From: Sordaria brevicollis
Taxonomy: Eukaryota > Ascomycota > Sordariomycetes > Sordariales > Sordariaceae
Direction: 5' to 3'
NCBI GenBank assembly: GCA_033439795.1
Contig: JAUTDP010000004.1
Coordinates: 2,976,001 to 3,040,000 of the forward strand
DNA: 64,000 nt
In this document: one piece after another, positions 11,901 to 22,493 of the stretch
How the letters are laid out: the number at the start of each line of letters is the position of its first letter
How positions within the stretch are numbered: the first letter of the stretch is position 1
Notes under the pieces: model-generated
Seen by the model: only the letters and a program-made list of their open reading frames with translations
Databases searched by the model: none
Told to the model about the DNA's origin: nothing
Made by a program: the position numbers and the translations under genes

Positions 11901-12621
11901 CAAGGAGCAGATCAAGGCATCTATGGAAGCCGAGCCACCCACGACGTGGGTCCCCAGTTCGTCTGAAAGTGCTACGGAAAAATGGGTGGATGTCAGCTCG
12001 GCCATTATCGCCGATAGTACTACATTTACGATTACCCGGATACGGTATCGTCGTCTTGTCAGGGCCAGTTTGGTTAGTGGTCCTAACACGCCCTCCACGA
12101 TGACGCCGATAGCTGCCTCACCGGCACCCACCCTGCCGACGTCCTCTCCATTTGAACCACCTGTCAAGGATGAGTTTATCGAAGAGACACTACTTAGCTT
12201 GGATGATGTCCTAGTTGAAGCTGTGGAAAAAGTCATCACCACCGCCGCCGACATCAGCAAGGGAAGCTCCAACTGCTCTTCGCGCTCAACCAGCAAGCTG
12301 CGAGAGAGGAGTGATAGCACTTCATCCCAACAGCACCCAGATGACACCTACCATCGCCCGAGGGAGCTTGCAGTTCCTCAGGAGATTCCAAGATCACAAT
12401 GCAAGACTGTGATCCTGTCGGCCTTGGAGGAGATCATCCGTGAAGTTGTGGAAGACATGGACCCAAGCTCAGGGCAAAGTACAGCCGGCGACAAAGAAAC
12501 TATCTCGGGTATAAGCCGAAGGCGAGAGAGGGAGAGCCTGGAGGCCCAAAGGGTTCCAGGGAGCACATTGCGAGAGGCAGTCAGGAAATGGTGTGAGAGT
12601 GTCGATATGGGGAGCGAGTGA
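8923..12621 (+). CDS. Folliculin-interacting protein (Lst4/FNIP-like), TORC1 nutrient signalling
   Basis: A single exon of 1,232 codons. The start is the ATG at 8,923 (MLGKLFNLG), because the frame opens upstream only at a non-ATG codon. FNIP/Lst4 proteins pair with folliculin/Lst7 at the vacuole or lysosome and act on Rag GTPases to transmit amino-acid status to TORC1. Supporting segments are an N-terminal FNIP-type region (PQDLFEQRLNDVF; GGIELDVRDVRVIIMQDALG), a conserved VTRLFPVSLP strand, YAVALVINLP, and DVITQHWDIIMRTLNQLQ. A longin/DENN-like core follows (WPIWREEARWVAKWAGGKEQ, FLATHTDWLQ, VARRLLFLLAAFLPASQ). The C-terminal third is Ser/Pro-rich linker with a final conserved DDVLVEAVEKVI and CKTVILSALEEIIREVVED. 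The length is typical of filamentous-fungal members. The family assignment comes from motif recall, without an alignment. Confidence 0.8.
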   Translation: MLGKLFNLGAVSGAGDPVTAQAASYKSITSLDSVQEDLHTRNLLFPDPQDLFEQRLNDVFPLSSVSSVTANPSTNAFDYNGGIELDVRDVRVIIMQDALGSLASSLLYDSQSPPAVQVNNPVMTGPSSFYSSQDARRNPTSPRKPSLSYVQRPTVIQSSSPKTRQGAFENRNSLHGRTPGHGHFESDSQRHIREYREELATFSSCIFGNSELMAYKGTSTKVHVVPTEARQTDPSSAFADRRSSIGRASMRSSRLSQSFSSETMSSYAGAQSATTSNRVPDRKRVLVTRLFPVSLPVEEDMISPRGASFTEESTGYPFPQHAEDVRGKKKKVQPKQKRTPMYAVALVINLPPSSPHATPTMASRQAFRGSSSYQEQDSFPSSLSSTRPSGWTMVGQGGYGFESFETTFGSDTEDQIDVITQHWDIIMRTLNQLQFVVAKVILSMLLQADLASPDPLPAYIPPQIPQGQSIAGRRSGDLPPPKPPKTNAKHVTLPPNCLIDNRHISQETEYAKARIVDGIRAARVVTGQNRWPIWREEARWVAKWAGGKEQGFFLNLLTGFLATHTDWLQALSPPSYRRRYCIKQKGRMDADASVPSRTVIVAQDKSVARRLLFLLAAFLPASQQVPGVRPHRPSTASLGTFSQSPPSLIVPILKEESLRRRINRRTGPGGRASHTRNLSLQSQGARTAAVPITLAHLSMESRHERRASDASSIRTTHLPIRSNDPTMRKSSAATTGAITPEMSIPHFAMVHRADSFASTRPSSSNSLAADDLKRISRSGSGGSQSFMTGEQRQTSRWGSVISGLWNTKRRGSIVSAKPRSGSIGENVATTPPMRKDIDRTSMPPQTPGRSSMRQPGDVQNRAALDQRGNPKSPVEVPGEHRSFSGQTTPGQKPQRIPDPSGAFESPVKTSITDDGVIDVDIPFPDYLASFETAVSSPSSSGYLSNAGFGTGFETFEQSSRVSVDGDGPLNAAGWLQSYHPDFVLQAVPVQEGLKEQIKASMEAEPPTTWVPSSSESATEKWVDVSSAIIADSTTFTITRIRYRRLVRASLVSGPNTPSTMTPIAASPAPTLPTSSPFEPPVKDEFIEETLLSLDDVLVEAVEKVITTAADISKGSSNCSSRSTSKLRERSDSTSSQQHPDDTYHRPRELAVPQEIPRSQCKTVILSALEEIIREVVEDMDPSSGQSTAGDKETISGISRRRERESLEAQRVPGSTLREAVRKWCESVDMGSE

Positions 12622-15287
12622 TTTGTCGTGGAATTTCGTTGATACCCTTTGTTTTGATTTGGTTTTATTTCTTTTCTCCCTTGTTATCTTTTTTTGATGC
12701 TGGTCTTACCACCCCCGCACCATGCTCGCCCTCGCAACATTCAATACCTACCTTTTCATTGAGCAGCCATAGCATCTACCTTTTCCGATACCTTATACAA
12801 CATCACCACAACAACACTTAACGCCTTCCGGTTGAATGGTAGAGCGAGAGCAACCATGTTGGCCTGGCAATTTTGGACGCACACACTTCATTACACAGAT
12901 CCTTTGACGTCACCAGGCTACCGATCAATGTATTACTACAAGCATTTCACACATCATTGAATGGGAGTTGATCGGAACGGAATGAAGAAAGAAGCATAGC
13001 GTTGTAAGGAAGGGGGGAAGGAAGTGGGGTGTACCGGCGTTCCGCATTTTAGGAGGGCATGTAACCATGTAGCATGTAGCCTGGGCAAAGGCGAGGCTTG
13101 ATATTTCGATGATGATATACCATGACGAATCTATCTCACTTGTTGCTTTTCTGTTATTGAAGCTGCAGTAATGATGAGGTACCTTCCATCTCAATGTCAA
13201 TGAGCCCTTTACGTGCCCCTTAACCTACCACCCGCCATATAACACCGACCTTAAAAACACACCGTAAGTAAAGATGTAGGAAGAGGTACTCGCCAAAGCC
13301 GTCGCTACCTAGAGGTACCTCTAGAATATGCCCTTCCCTTTGCTGAATACCCGACAGACAGATGTCAACGTTCATCCGTTACCCGCTACTACAATACATC
13401 CAGGCCTTCAAATCACGCCAATAATCGTCACATAACATCACCCCCTATCACAACGGACACTCACCGATAACTTTCGATATCAACGCGCAATGATCACAAC
13501 AACAACGAGCTTCCTTGCTACGAGACATCCATCTTTGTAGAAGACATTCATACCTAGGTACCTCCCGCGGTATTGCTATGGTGGACAGGCGGGTACTACA
13601 TGCAATTGCCCAAGATCATCCAGTCAAGATACCTACCTAGGTACCTACCTTGGCTGCGAGGTTTTTTTTGGTACTTGGTTTACGTTCAATTCAACAAGAG
13701 GACGCCCCATGGTATATATAGTATGAAGTATCTGGCACCGCTGATTCCGGGCCGGTCCTCATTATTACAAATATAACCTTAGGTACCTACGGTAGTTAAC
13801 GAGAGAAACACACAGAGAAAGACTTTGATTCATTATTTTCTACCTACCTACTTTACAAAACCCCATCGCAATGGGTGGGACGGAGTAGGAGAACATGTAT
13901 GGCGCCGCGTACCTAGTAAGGCCCGGTCCTTCAAGGTAGTAAGACTGGAATTCCAAAAACGCACTGCACAACTAGCTCACCTACCTACCGTAGCGGTGAT
14001 ATAAGTAGCCTATCTACCTCTCGTCAAGTTGGGGGGCACCTAACCTAGGTTCAGAATCTGGCATTGGTAGAGAGCCTATCCTAGTTGAGTCACCTACCTA
14101 CCTACCTCTCGCCTAGTTGCACAGGGAGTAGAGCTTCGTTTGATTACCCAAGATACCTCTACCTCTAGAGGTACCTTTATGTCCGCGTTGGCGACTGTAT
14201 GGACTAAGGCAGTACTTGTACTGTGGCCAACTGTGGAGCGACCGTTCTTCCTTGCTGCGGCAACGGTTGTGCCTTCGTTCCTTCCGTCCCAGCAGTTGCG
14301 ATCGATAGAGGTACCTCTAGTCTGGCAAGAATGAACTCCCAGCAACAGCGAGTCCCCACTCTCACGTTCAGTTGGATCCGCTCGAGAAGTTGTCGAGCGG
14401 CACTGCACTGCACTCAGCTCAGCTGCAGACTGAAGACCTGCCAACGAACTTCCGTCCGTCTAGGAAAGAGCCACTGAGACACCTTCATTGTCGGCATCCG
14501 GCAAGTACCACCCGGCGTACTGGCTGGTTCTTTCTGAAGCCTAGCGGGAAAAGCACACGGGGAATCAGATGTACAACCTCTGTTAGTGAGAGCTGTTCTT
14601 GATTATAGCAAAAATGATCCCTCTACTACCCCCCTCTAACAGATGTTGCGAGGAGGTACATCGCCCTTCGTTGCGCGCCCGCGGTCCTGCTCTGTCCGAG
14701 ACCAAACTTCATTTCCTTCTACGCATCTCTTCCTCCTTCACGTCACGTTCTGGTCACGTTCTGGTCTCAACAACAGACGGAACTCGGCTTTCCAAATTGA
14801 ATCTTCGCTCTCGTTGCGGTCCTCTTCGTAGAGGTCACTCCTGGACTGAACTGAAGTCATCGCATCGCCACAAAATGTGTACCCGCCTCTACATGCCCGC
14901 CGTCTCTCATCAGGATACCAGGTTACAAGGCGGACCTCCCTAGAGGTACCTAGGTACTCATCTTTTGAAAAAAACGCTCACTTCAAATTCCTCACCGGCC
15001 ATACCTCTATTCATCGTTACTTCGTTCCTGAGTAGAGGCATGCGACTTTCATGAGAAAATCATTTGTTAAAACATAAGAACCAGATGGGTTCAAGCCATG
15101 CACCAACGCGTTCCTTCATAAACCAACCCAGTACCTACAGGTATCCAAATCATTTCTCATCAAAATTTTACCTCGTTAACCAACGTCTCCTTTCGTGTCC
15201 AAGGAAATTGTTCCAAATCCGGGCAGATTTCAAACGGTGACATCTCATAACATCATCAAGTAAATATACCATAAACATCACCACATC
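12622..15287. other. Intergenic spacer rich in AGGTACCT palindromes
   Basis: No supported gene. It holds the 3' end of the Lst4/FNIP gene and the 3' side of the RBR gene. Between about 13,300 and 14,960 the palindrome AGGTACCT, often as AGAGGTACCTCTA or CCTAGGTACCTACC, recurs many times (near 13,313, 13,556, 13,638, 13,782, 14,168, 14,310 and 14,943), with CTAC repeats at about 13,840 and 14,092-14,106. All reading frames are short and unrecognised. Confidence 0.6.
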
Positions 15288-18200
15288 CTACTCCCAATCC
15301 CTGTCGCGGACTTCGCGATCCCGTCCCGAGTAAGGAGCCCTGACGTGCCTAATCCGCTCTCCGGCTTCCCTGCAACTATTCAGCATCACACACTTAACTG
15401 TAGAGGACCCTCAATCATCGGAAGGCCAGGCTCAACATACTTGTTCCATTCCTGCACTCGTTCCATACCTTTTCCGGGGCCTCCTAGCCCGGCAAGGACC
15501 GACGGCGGGAGGTCGTCTTTGACGTGTTCTTTCGTCGCCTGGCCGGATCGGCGCCTGGCGCTCGGAGTACGTGCCGGAATTCCGCCTTCGTAATACGCGG
15601 GATACCGAGGTTGTTGTGGTGGTTCGTGGTAGGAATGGTGTCTACCAGGCATTGGCAGCCTGTCGCGATCCGACGATCGGGTGCTCCTACTCGTTGTATA
15701 GAAGTCATCTACTTCTGTCAGGTGTCTTTTCATCCCAGGGGGTGGTGGTGGAGCCGCGCTGACGGGAAAGCGAGACGGCATAGGGGCAGTAGCAGCGTGC
15801 GAAGGGATTGGTACAGCCACCATCGGCGGAGCCACCATGGTAGAGTAGCCGGGGCCTTGTCTAGTGTCTGCATCAAATCTGCTTGCAAGCGTCCGCTTCT
15901 CCAGCGAGGGTGTGATCGTTCTGCGCTTACTGGCCGAGCGGATGGGATCTCTCTCGAACGAAGAGGCGTGGCGCATGTCAGGAGAAGCACCTCGAGGCCG
16001 TGACGGAGTGCGCTGCCTCTCCAAAGATCGATGCCGAGACTGACGTCCAAACTCTTGAGGCACGTCAGCCCACCTATCGGAAGGATAAGCGTGTCTGGGA
16101 AGTGACGGATTCCGGAGCTTCTCCTTTTCGAGTGAAGCATGGCGTGACATCCGGGGTCGCGACCTTTCCGGTGACGGGGAACGCCGTCTGTCTGAGGGAT
16201 GAGGGATTATGGCGCTCGCCCAGTCGTCAGGTGTCGGCCTTTCGAAAGCCGAGTGCGCAGGCGGCGGTGCCGTATGTCGGTGCACTAGAGGCGGCGGCAT
16301 GGCTGCTTCGGGTCGGCGTACATGGTTAACAGACCTCGGAGGACGATCTCTGTCATCCCTTCCTCTTCGATAGTCTTCGTCCATTTCCCGCTCATCAAAG
16401 TCGTCGAACGCCCCGGGAACATGGAACCTACGGCTGAGGGGATCATCGCTACGTTTCTCACGCAGACGATCCGTCGCCAGTCTTTCTTCGTGACCTTGGG
16501 GTCGACTGTGGACCGCAACCGCTGGCCGTGAATGCCCGCCGGTTGAACGGTACGTCCGCGGAGAGGGTAGGTCAGACTCCAGCTGCATCCCATGAGTGAA
16601 CGGGTTTGATCGAGGATCGGCGGTCAACAATGTATCCAGCGGTTCATCTCCTTCAAGGATGTTGAAGAAAGGGCACTCGCAGGTTTTCCATCTTCGGCCA
16701 CAAACTGTGCAGCAAGATGTATTGCATTGACTGTTTGCAAAAAGCTTAGCAACTTGACTTTCGAAAGAAGAATGCGCCGTTATCTTACCAGGTTGTAAAG
16801 TTGCATCCGGGCTCGCCTGGAAGGAGTGTTTTCCTGCACCGACTGCATTGAGGCATGGCTGGTGGACATTGGAGTGAGTTGTGCCGCGGCCCACTGCATT
16901 CAACACAAACCAGAGTTCGGCACTGGTAACATCGACCAACCTCCCTGCCTCCCTCGTCAAGCCGTATATCCTGGTCTTCGATGGCTGCACCGCATTTGGG
17001 GTTCGGACAAACCAGGCTGCGAGGTCGAGCATGCGCGAAGATAGCAGAACGGACAAAGTTCCTGTCCCAATCTTTCTTGAAGTTGGGGTCAAATAGATCG
17101 TCCACAAGCTGAGGTGAAATATAATGCTTGCAACACATTGGGGCATTTCTTCCATTGTCCCTGATGGAATCAAAGAATCGGTCTTCGAGGCACGTGCTGC
17201 ACCAACGATGATCGCAGCCCGGCAGCTTGCGAGTCATTGCTCCTGATTTGCCGCCGCACCCTTTGCAAGAACCGCTTTACATCGAATTAGAATTGTAGCC
17301 ATCGGGAGAGGGACGGTCCTGGACTGCACTTACAATTTGCTAAAGTCATCTCGAGCGTATGATCTAGATGAGTTTCTTGGAACGTCATCATAAGTATTGG
17401 CACGTCTAAGTCCCGGATTGGGATATGTGTCACCAGAGTAATATTGATTTCTGGAAGCTGAAGGTTCGGGATAAAACCCATCGGACTCATAATAGTCCTG
17501 CCTTGGCGGCCTGGCAGGCTTGTCAGTTCACGGCACTCCCAACAGGCACGTACGCACAGAAAAACAATGAAACTCACCTCTGAGACCTAGGACGTGTTCG
17601 GGGTTCATCTTGCAGGTCATAAACCAATTCTGGCTCGGAATCCTCATCGTCAAAAGTTTGGCGCTGTGGAGCTGCTCTGACAAGTGCGTGCCTCAGATCC
17701 CTCACAGAAGCAGGGCGTGAAGGCGCCCGTGAAGCGGCACGGGAAGGACCACGTGGTGGAGAGGATGGTCTGGACCGAGATCGAGCTCTAGAAGGCGAGC
17801 CATGTCTTGAGGGCGAGCGACGGCGAGAAGGTGAAGGAGGTCTGGATTGTTCACGAGGTCTAGACTGTGCTCGAGATCTTGATTGAGCACGAACGCGAGA
17901 AGGTGAACGGTCCCGTACCGAGGGCGCGTAGCCTGAGGGCCTCAGGTCTCGGTCTTCTGCGTCGGGAACAGGCAACCTACGACTCGGACGCTCATGAACT
18001 GAGGGCGGAGCAGACGGCGCATGAGGGATGGTATAGCGGACGAGCTTTTCATCACCAGAATGATCGGTAAGTTGGGTCTCTCTGTCAGATGACGATCTCG
18101 GAGACCATCTGGAGTCTGGCATAGAGCGCTGACGGTTTGTTGACGGGCTTCTGTTGCGCGCTACATCGTAACGACTTCTAGACCGTGAGCGAGAGTCATA

Positions 18201-18734
18201 GGCACGGCTCGCCGGCCGCGACCTATTATTGTCCATGGTAGTAGAGCGGGGTAAAAATATTTCGTCTGCGTCCTCGTCGTAAAGAACAGATGGTCGGCGG
18301 AGTTTTGCTTCTGGAGGGAGAGTGTGGTCACGAAGGGGCATGCCAGCGCTATGGGATACTCGAGGGCGTATATGGCGACCTACGTCAATGAAAGATGACG
18401 AAGAGTGCGCAGTGGTTGATGTCTCTTCAACGCTCGGAGCTCTTGTACGGCGAGGATAAGGTCTTGTATGTTCAGAAAAGTCGTCTGAGTCCTGGTGCCT
18501 CTCATGAGGTGACGGGGCAGAAGATAGATCGTCTTCGGGAGGCCAATCAACGTCAGGAAATGGCGAGGAGAATTCTTCTTCTTCTGGCGTCCCTTGGTCC
18601 CTGGTGCGTCTTTCGCGCCTTGGGGTGCCCGGCAGCATGGACATGGGCATGTGCTTAGGCATAGACATGCTGGGGCGGGCATGAACGTGATGGAAAGAGT
18701 CCATCCGCTCCCTTCGGTCTATTCGTCCCTGCAT
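15288..18734 (-). CDS. RING-IBR-RING (RBR) E3 ubiquitin-ligase-like protein with Ser/Arg-rich N terminus
   Basis: Five exons (18,734-17,578; 17,510-17,334; 17,274-16,789; 16,730-15,441; 15,369-15,288) keep frame and give 1,063 residues. Introns of 58-71 nt have GTGAGT, GTAAGT, GTAAGA and GTATGT donors. Residues 1-440 are low-complexity and Ser/Arg/Pro-rich, with many RSRSR-type runs. RING1 starts at Cys448 (CKGC), an IBR follows at about 534-582 (CPNPKC, CYQC, CVEC), and RING2 at about 588-630 (CSRC, GCNFTT, CQCN, CCTVCG). RBR ligases take ubiquitin onto a RING2 cysteine; by position the candidate is Cys607, whose codon is split by intron 3. The C-terminal 430 residues are disordered and Arg/Pro/Ser-rich. 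The last intron is inferred from its splice signals; without it the protein would end at 15,386. An additional upstream coding exon cannot be excluded. Substrates are unknown. Confidence 0.8.
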
Positions 18735-21131
18735 CAGCCTCAGGAAGGCAGCATTCGCCGATGTGGACTAGTCGAGAATAGTACTGTGCAAGAGGTGAGG
18801 CCTGAGAGGGAGGTCTGGCAGTAGCGGCAATTCGACGGGATGTTTAGACAAATGGCCAGATGGTTGAGCGTGGTTGGGTAGGCAAGAGAATGGATGTCAA
18901 TGGCGCAAATGTGTTTCCGGCTCAACCCAAGTGCGTGCGATTGGGCTCGTCTAAGTTGTCTCCAATGCAGGCTCGTTGCAGTCTGTGTGCAGTATGGGTG
19001 CAGTCGAATGCACGTCTAGTCTCGGGGAGCGAATCGAGTGAGCACTTGTGCGGCTTCGTTGTGGGCCAGACAAGGCCTTGATCAAAGCAACGGATGGAAT
19101 TGAGGCCTGATGTTGACCTAACGAGAATTGCCCCTCGCGCTGGAGGATCGAAAACCACCCCAGCCCGCTCTTATGGTCAGCCCAGATACCGTTCCGAGTA
19201 CGTAGCATAACACACCCAGACACAAACGACAGGGGGTACTCTGGCAACGGGAACCAGCAGAGTCAGACACAGAGGGAGAATCCGACTTGAGGTGGTGACA
19301 GGGTGAGGGGACTTGAGTGCTTTTTTGGGCACCGGAAGAAGAGAACCTCACAATCTCTCAAACCCGACCAAAGGGTCTCTCGCGAAAACGACGAAGAAAG
19401 GGGATTGGATAACAAGTGGCAGGCTGGGAGCATAAAGGTAAGACGACGACAGAAAATTCCGGGAGCATGTACATACGTGTGTTCAACGAAGATGATGGTG
19501 GTGGAAGCACAGAAAGGCTCAGCAGAACTGTTCCAGGTCTAGCGTTGAGTTCTCGTCGACGAGGTTATGTCTGTTGCTACCGGTGATGAGAGTGTGATGA
19601 CTGGCAGCCTGGACAGTAGCGGCAGAAGGACTCGAAGTCAGCAGTCCGAAGTGGATAGGATAGTCTTCAGTTATAAAAAGATATGCGTTACTGGGACGTA
19701 ACTTTCTGATTGACTGCTTAATGACCGACCACGACAGCTGAAGGGAAATCCAGTCAGGAGACAGACTAGACACACGAAGGCAGCGTGGAGCGAGAGGGGG
19801 GAATGGAAGAAAATCCTGTCGCCAGGAAGCGACAATGCCATGCGATGCGATGCAAGTGAGAAGGTGCGAGTGTGAGACCCCGGCAGCCTGGAGGTTTTTT
19901 CCCTCCCAATGGAATCTCGACTGATCTTCTCCGTCGTTGTTTCCTTCCGCACCTTGCCTTGCAGACGGTGTCTTCTCTGTTGCAGTTCAGGTGTGTTGTG
20001 TTTCAAGGCGGGGAGCGGCTTCTTTCCACTTGACAGGTTTGGCCACCCTACATGCTGCAAAGGCGTGAACAAAAACTGGAATATCGAAAACTCATGAAAT
20101 CCCGAAACGAATACCTGCACCCAACCATTTGACTTGAGGAAATCGAAGTTGACCACTGGAAGGAGAGAAATGAGTGAAAGGTACAGTAAAAAGCCAGATT
20201 CACCAGCATCACCGTTCCTGTCGGCGCAACCACATCTCCCCCCTCTCTCCTCGCCGATACTACCCCCCTTGCAACCCCTCGCTCGCAGCCCAGCAGCTGA
20301 CAATCAATGCACGCCCGGTGCCTGATTCAGTCCAGAAAAAGGTAATATCCGATTATCATTGCGTCCCAATCATCACCACATGTGATTTCCCACGTGAGAT
20401 AGCTCATTTGGGCGTTCTGTTCACCTTCTCTTTGGATTGCGATGACTCAACTGTTATCGTTATCGAGATCTGGCTCTCCGGTCTGACTTGAATGGTGGTG
20501 GTGAGACGGGAGTCCAGTCAGACAGTCAAGACTGTGACAGCCTCAAATCTCATTCCGTGGTGCCGTGTCTGTGTGTGTGTGTGTACGGTGTGAGTGTGCC
20601 GCCGTTGCGAGCGTGCAGTGTTCGAACTTCGGTGTGCTGCTTGAGTGGTTGAGAAAGCAATTCGCAAGCGCCGTCACAAACATGCCAACAGGGAAGTCCC
20701 CCGCATCGGCAAAGACAGCATGCGCTGCAGCGTTCCACAGCCGACCACAAGAAGCTCGGACCCTCCGTGGACGGATGCGGGACAAACGACGAGTCAAGAG
20801 AACCCCCACCGATCTCCATCCCCGCACTCCCGTCTCCATCGATGTGACCTCGACTCCCGGTTTCCATCCCGCTCCGCAACTGCAGTGGGGAACGGAGATG
20901 CTGCGGAGCTCACTTCAGCTCCCGTCTTCCGGGCGGCCTCGGCCTTAGCCAGCTAAGTGGAGCACCGAGCCACTTTCATCCCACACGACATCTTAATCAA
21001 AGAGTTCCCGCGGGCCTGGACGAACTCGAGAGTCGAGACTCGAGACGTCGTAATCGCGGAGCTCCGACCGACGTCGACACACATATTGCAGAGCAGACCC
21101 GTACCGCATCTGCATACATGAACGTTTACGT
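18735..21131. other. Upstream region of the RBR gene, no supported gene
   Basis: About 2.4 kb of normal GC between the RBR start and the hAT-type element. A 210-codon minus-strand frame at 19,671-20,303 has no recognisable domain and biased low-complexity composition. It is more likely leader or promoter DNA than a gene. A (GT)n run lies at 20,570-20,583. Confidence 0.45.
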
Positions 21132-21139
21132 AGTGGATC

Positions 21140-21528
21140 CAGTGCTGGAAACAAGTCAAGTCAAGTAAGTATAGACCTATACTTGACTTGAGTGGGTCAA
21201 GTAAGCGGCTATACTTACTTATACTTACTTATACTTACTTACTTAACAATACTTGAGGTCTACCTTATCGCCCCTTATCGGCCGTTATCAACGGTTATCG
21301 GTCGTTATCGTACTGTCATAAAACCTTATCTCAACATTAATAAAGCGTTTTCATCTATAAAATACCGTTATCGTAACGTTATCGTATCTTAGCACCCAGT
21401 TCAAGTACCCTCAAGTAAGTATCAAGATTTACTTACTTGCCAAGTATAAGTATAGACCTTTACTTACTTACTTACTTACTTATACTTACTTATACTTGAT
21501 TAAAATACTTGACTTGTTTCCAGCGCTG
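21140..21528. mobile_element. 389-bp non-autonomous hAT-type MITE with 8-bp target duplication
   Basis: The left end CAGTGCTGGAAACAAGTCAA (from 21,140) is matched inverted by CAGCGCTGGAAACAAGTCAA (ending at 21,528), with one mismatch. A perfect 8-bp direct duplication AGTGGATC flanks it at 21,132-21,139 and 21,529-21,536. An 8-bp TSD together with CAG(T/C)G termini is characteristic of hAT elements. Both subterminal zones are packed with AAGTAAGTATA/TATACTTACTT repeats, the usual architecture of transposase-binding sites. The centre carries several GTTATCG copies. There is no coding capacity. Confidence 0.9.
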
Positions 21529-21539
21529 AGTGGATCGAG

Positions 21540-22459
21540 ACTGAGTGTCGCTCGGGAGGCCACTCGGGGCGATGTGTTACCAAACCACAATTAAATCACC
21601 GACGAGGCGACCAACGACTGCCTCCTCTCCCGACGGTCAGTTTTGGATCTGAAAGGCCAACGTACGTACGTTAATGTACCTGCATAAGCGTTGGCTGTCA
21701 CCTCCGTCATGTGGATGTTTCTCGTCCTCTTCATCGCTTCTCTCCCCCCTACAAAAATCTCAACTGCTTTTATGTGCAACCGTTCAGGCATCGGGAGAGC
21801 CATATACAACGTGGAAGTTGTTCTCGGTCTCCATGGTTGAGGAACCGCAACGACAGATCAATGCCATCAGAAAAGATCAGAAATGCAGAGCCCCAAGGAG
21901 GAGGAGGGCTTGGGAAAGGTAAAAGACCAAACGGCGGAGACATGGACACATACCTACCTAGCTACAGTACATAGAACGGCATTTCCAAGACATACATATA
22001 CGCCTACATACATACATACAACCATGTGAAGTAGAGGCGCTGTGCGGTGCAACCACCCATCTGGGCCATCTCCGCAAGCAATGGGTATGTACAGCAGACG
22101 TCGCCGTCATCGTCTTGTTCTCCTTTAGCCGACTAGGTCCACGGGACGTTTACTACTCCCTTTACCTCCATGATTTAATACCTAACTGCATCTTCCAAGA
22201 TGATTCAAACACTCGCGCAGCCCGTCAGATACAGAGACAGATAGTCAAGATAAATCTTGCGTGTGAGTGATGACCAGTGCTTTCATGTATCCCATCCATG
22301 TTCTTGATTCCGTACAATGGAATACCCATTCACCATTGGGTTCTAATTCCCCAGGTAGGAAGGGGGAAATCCATATTTTCCTCATCTATCAACTTTCCTG
22401 GCAGCTTACGGCTCCACCTTCTCCTTAATTTTGCCTCAATTTCTCCCGATATTTATCTG

Positions 22460-22493
<34 letters not shown>

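Noticed and set aside
19671..20303. 210-codon minus-strand frame upstream of the RBR gene
   Set aside because: Low-complexity, no domain; best explained as promoter or leader DNA.
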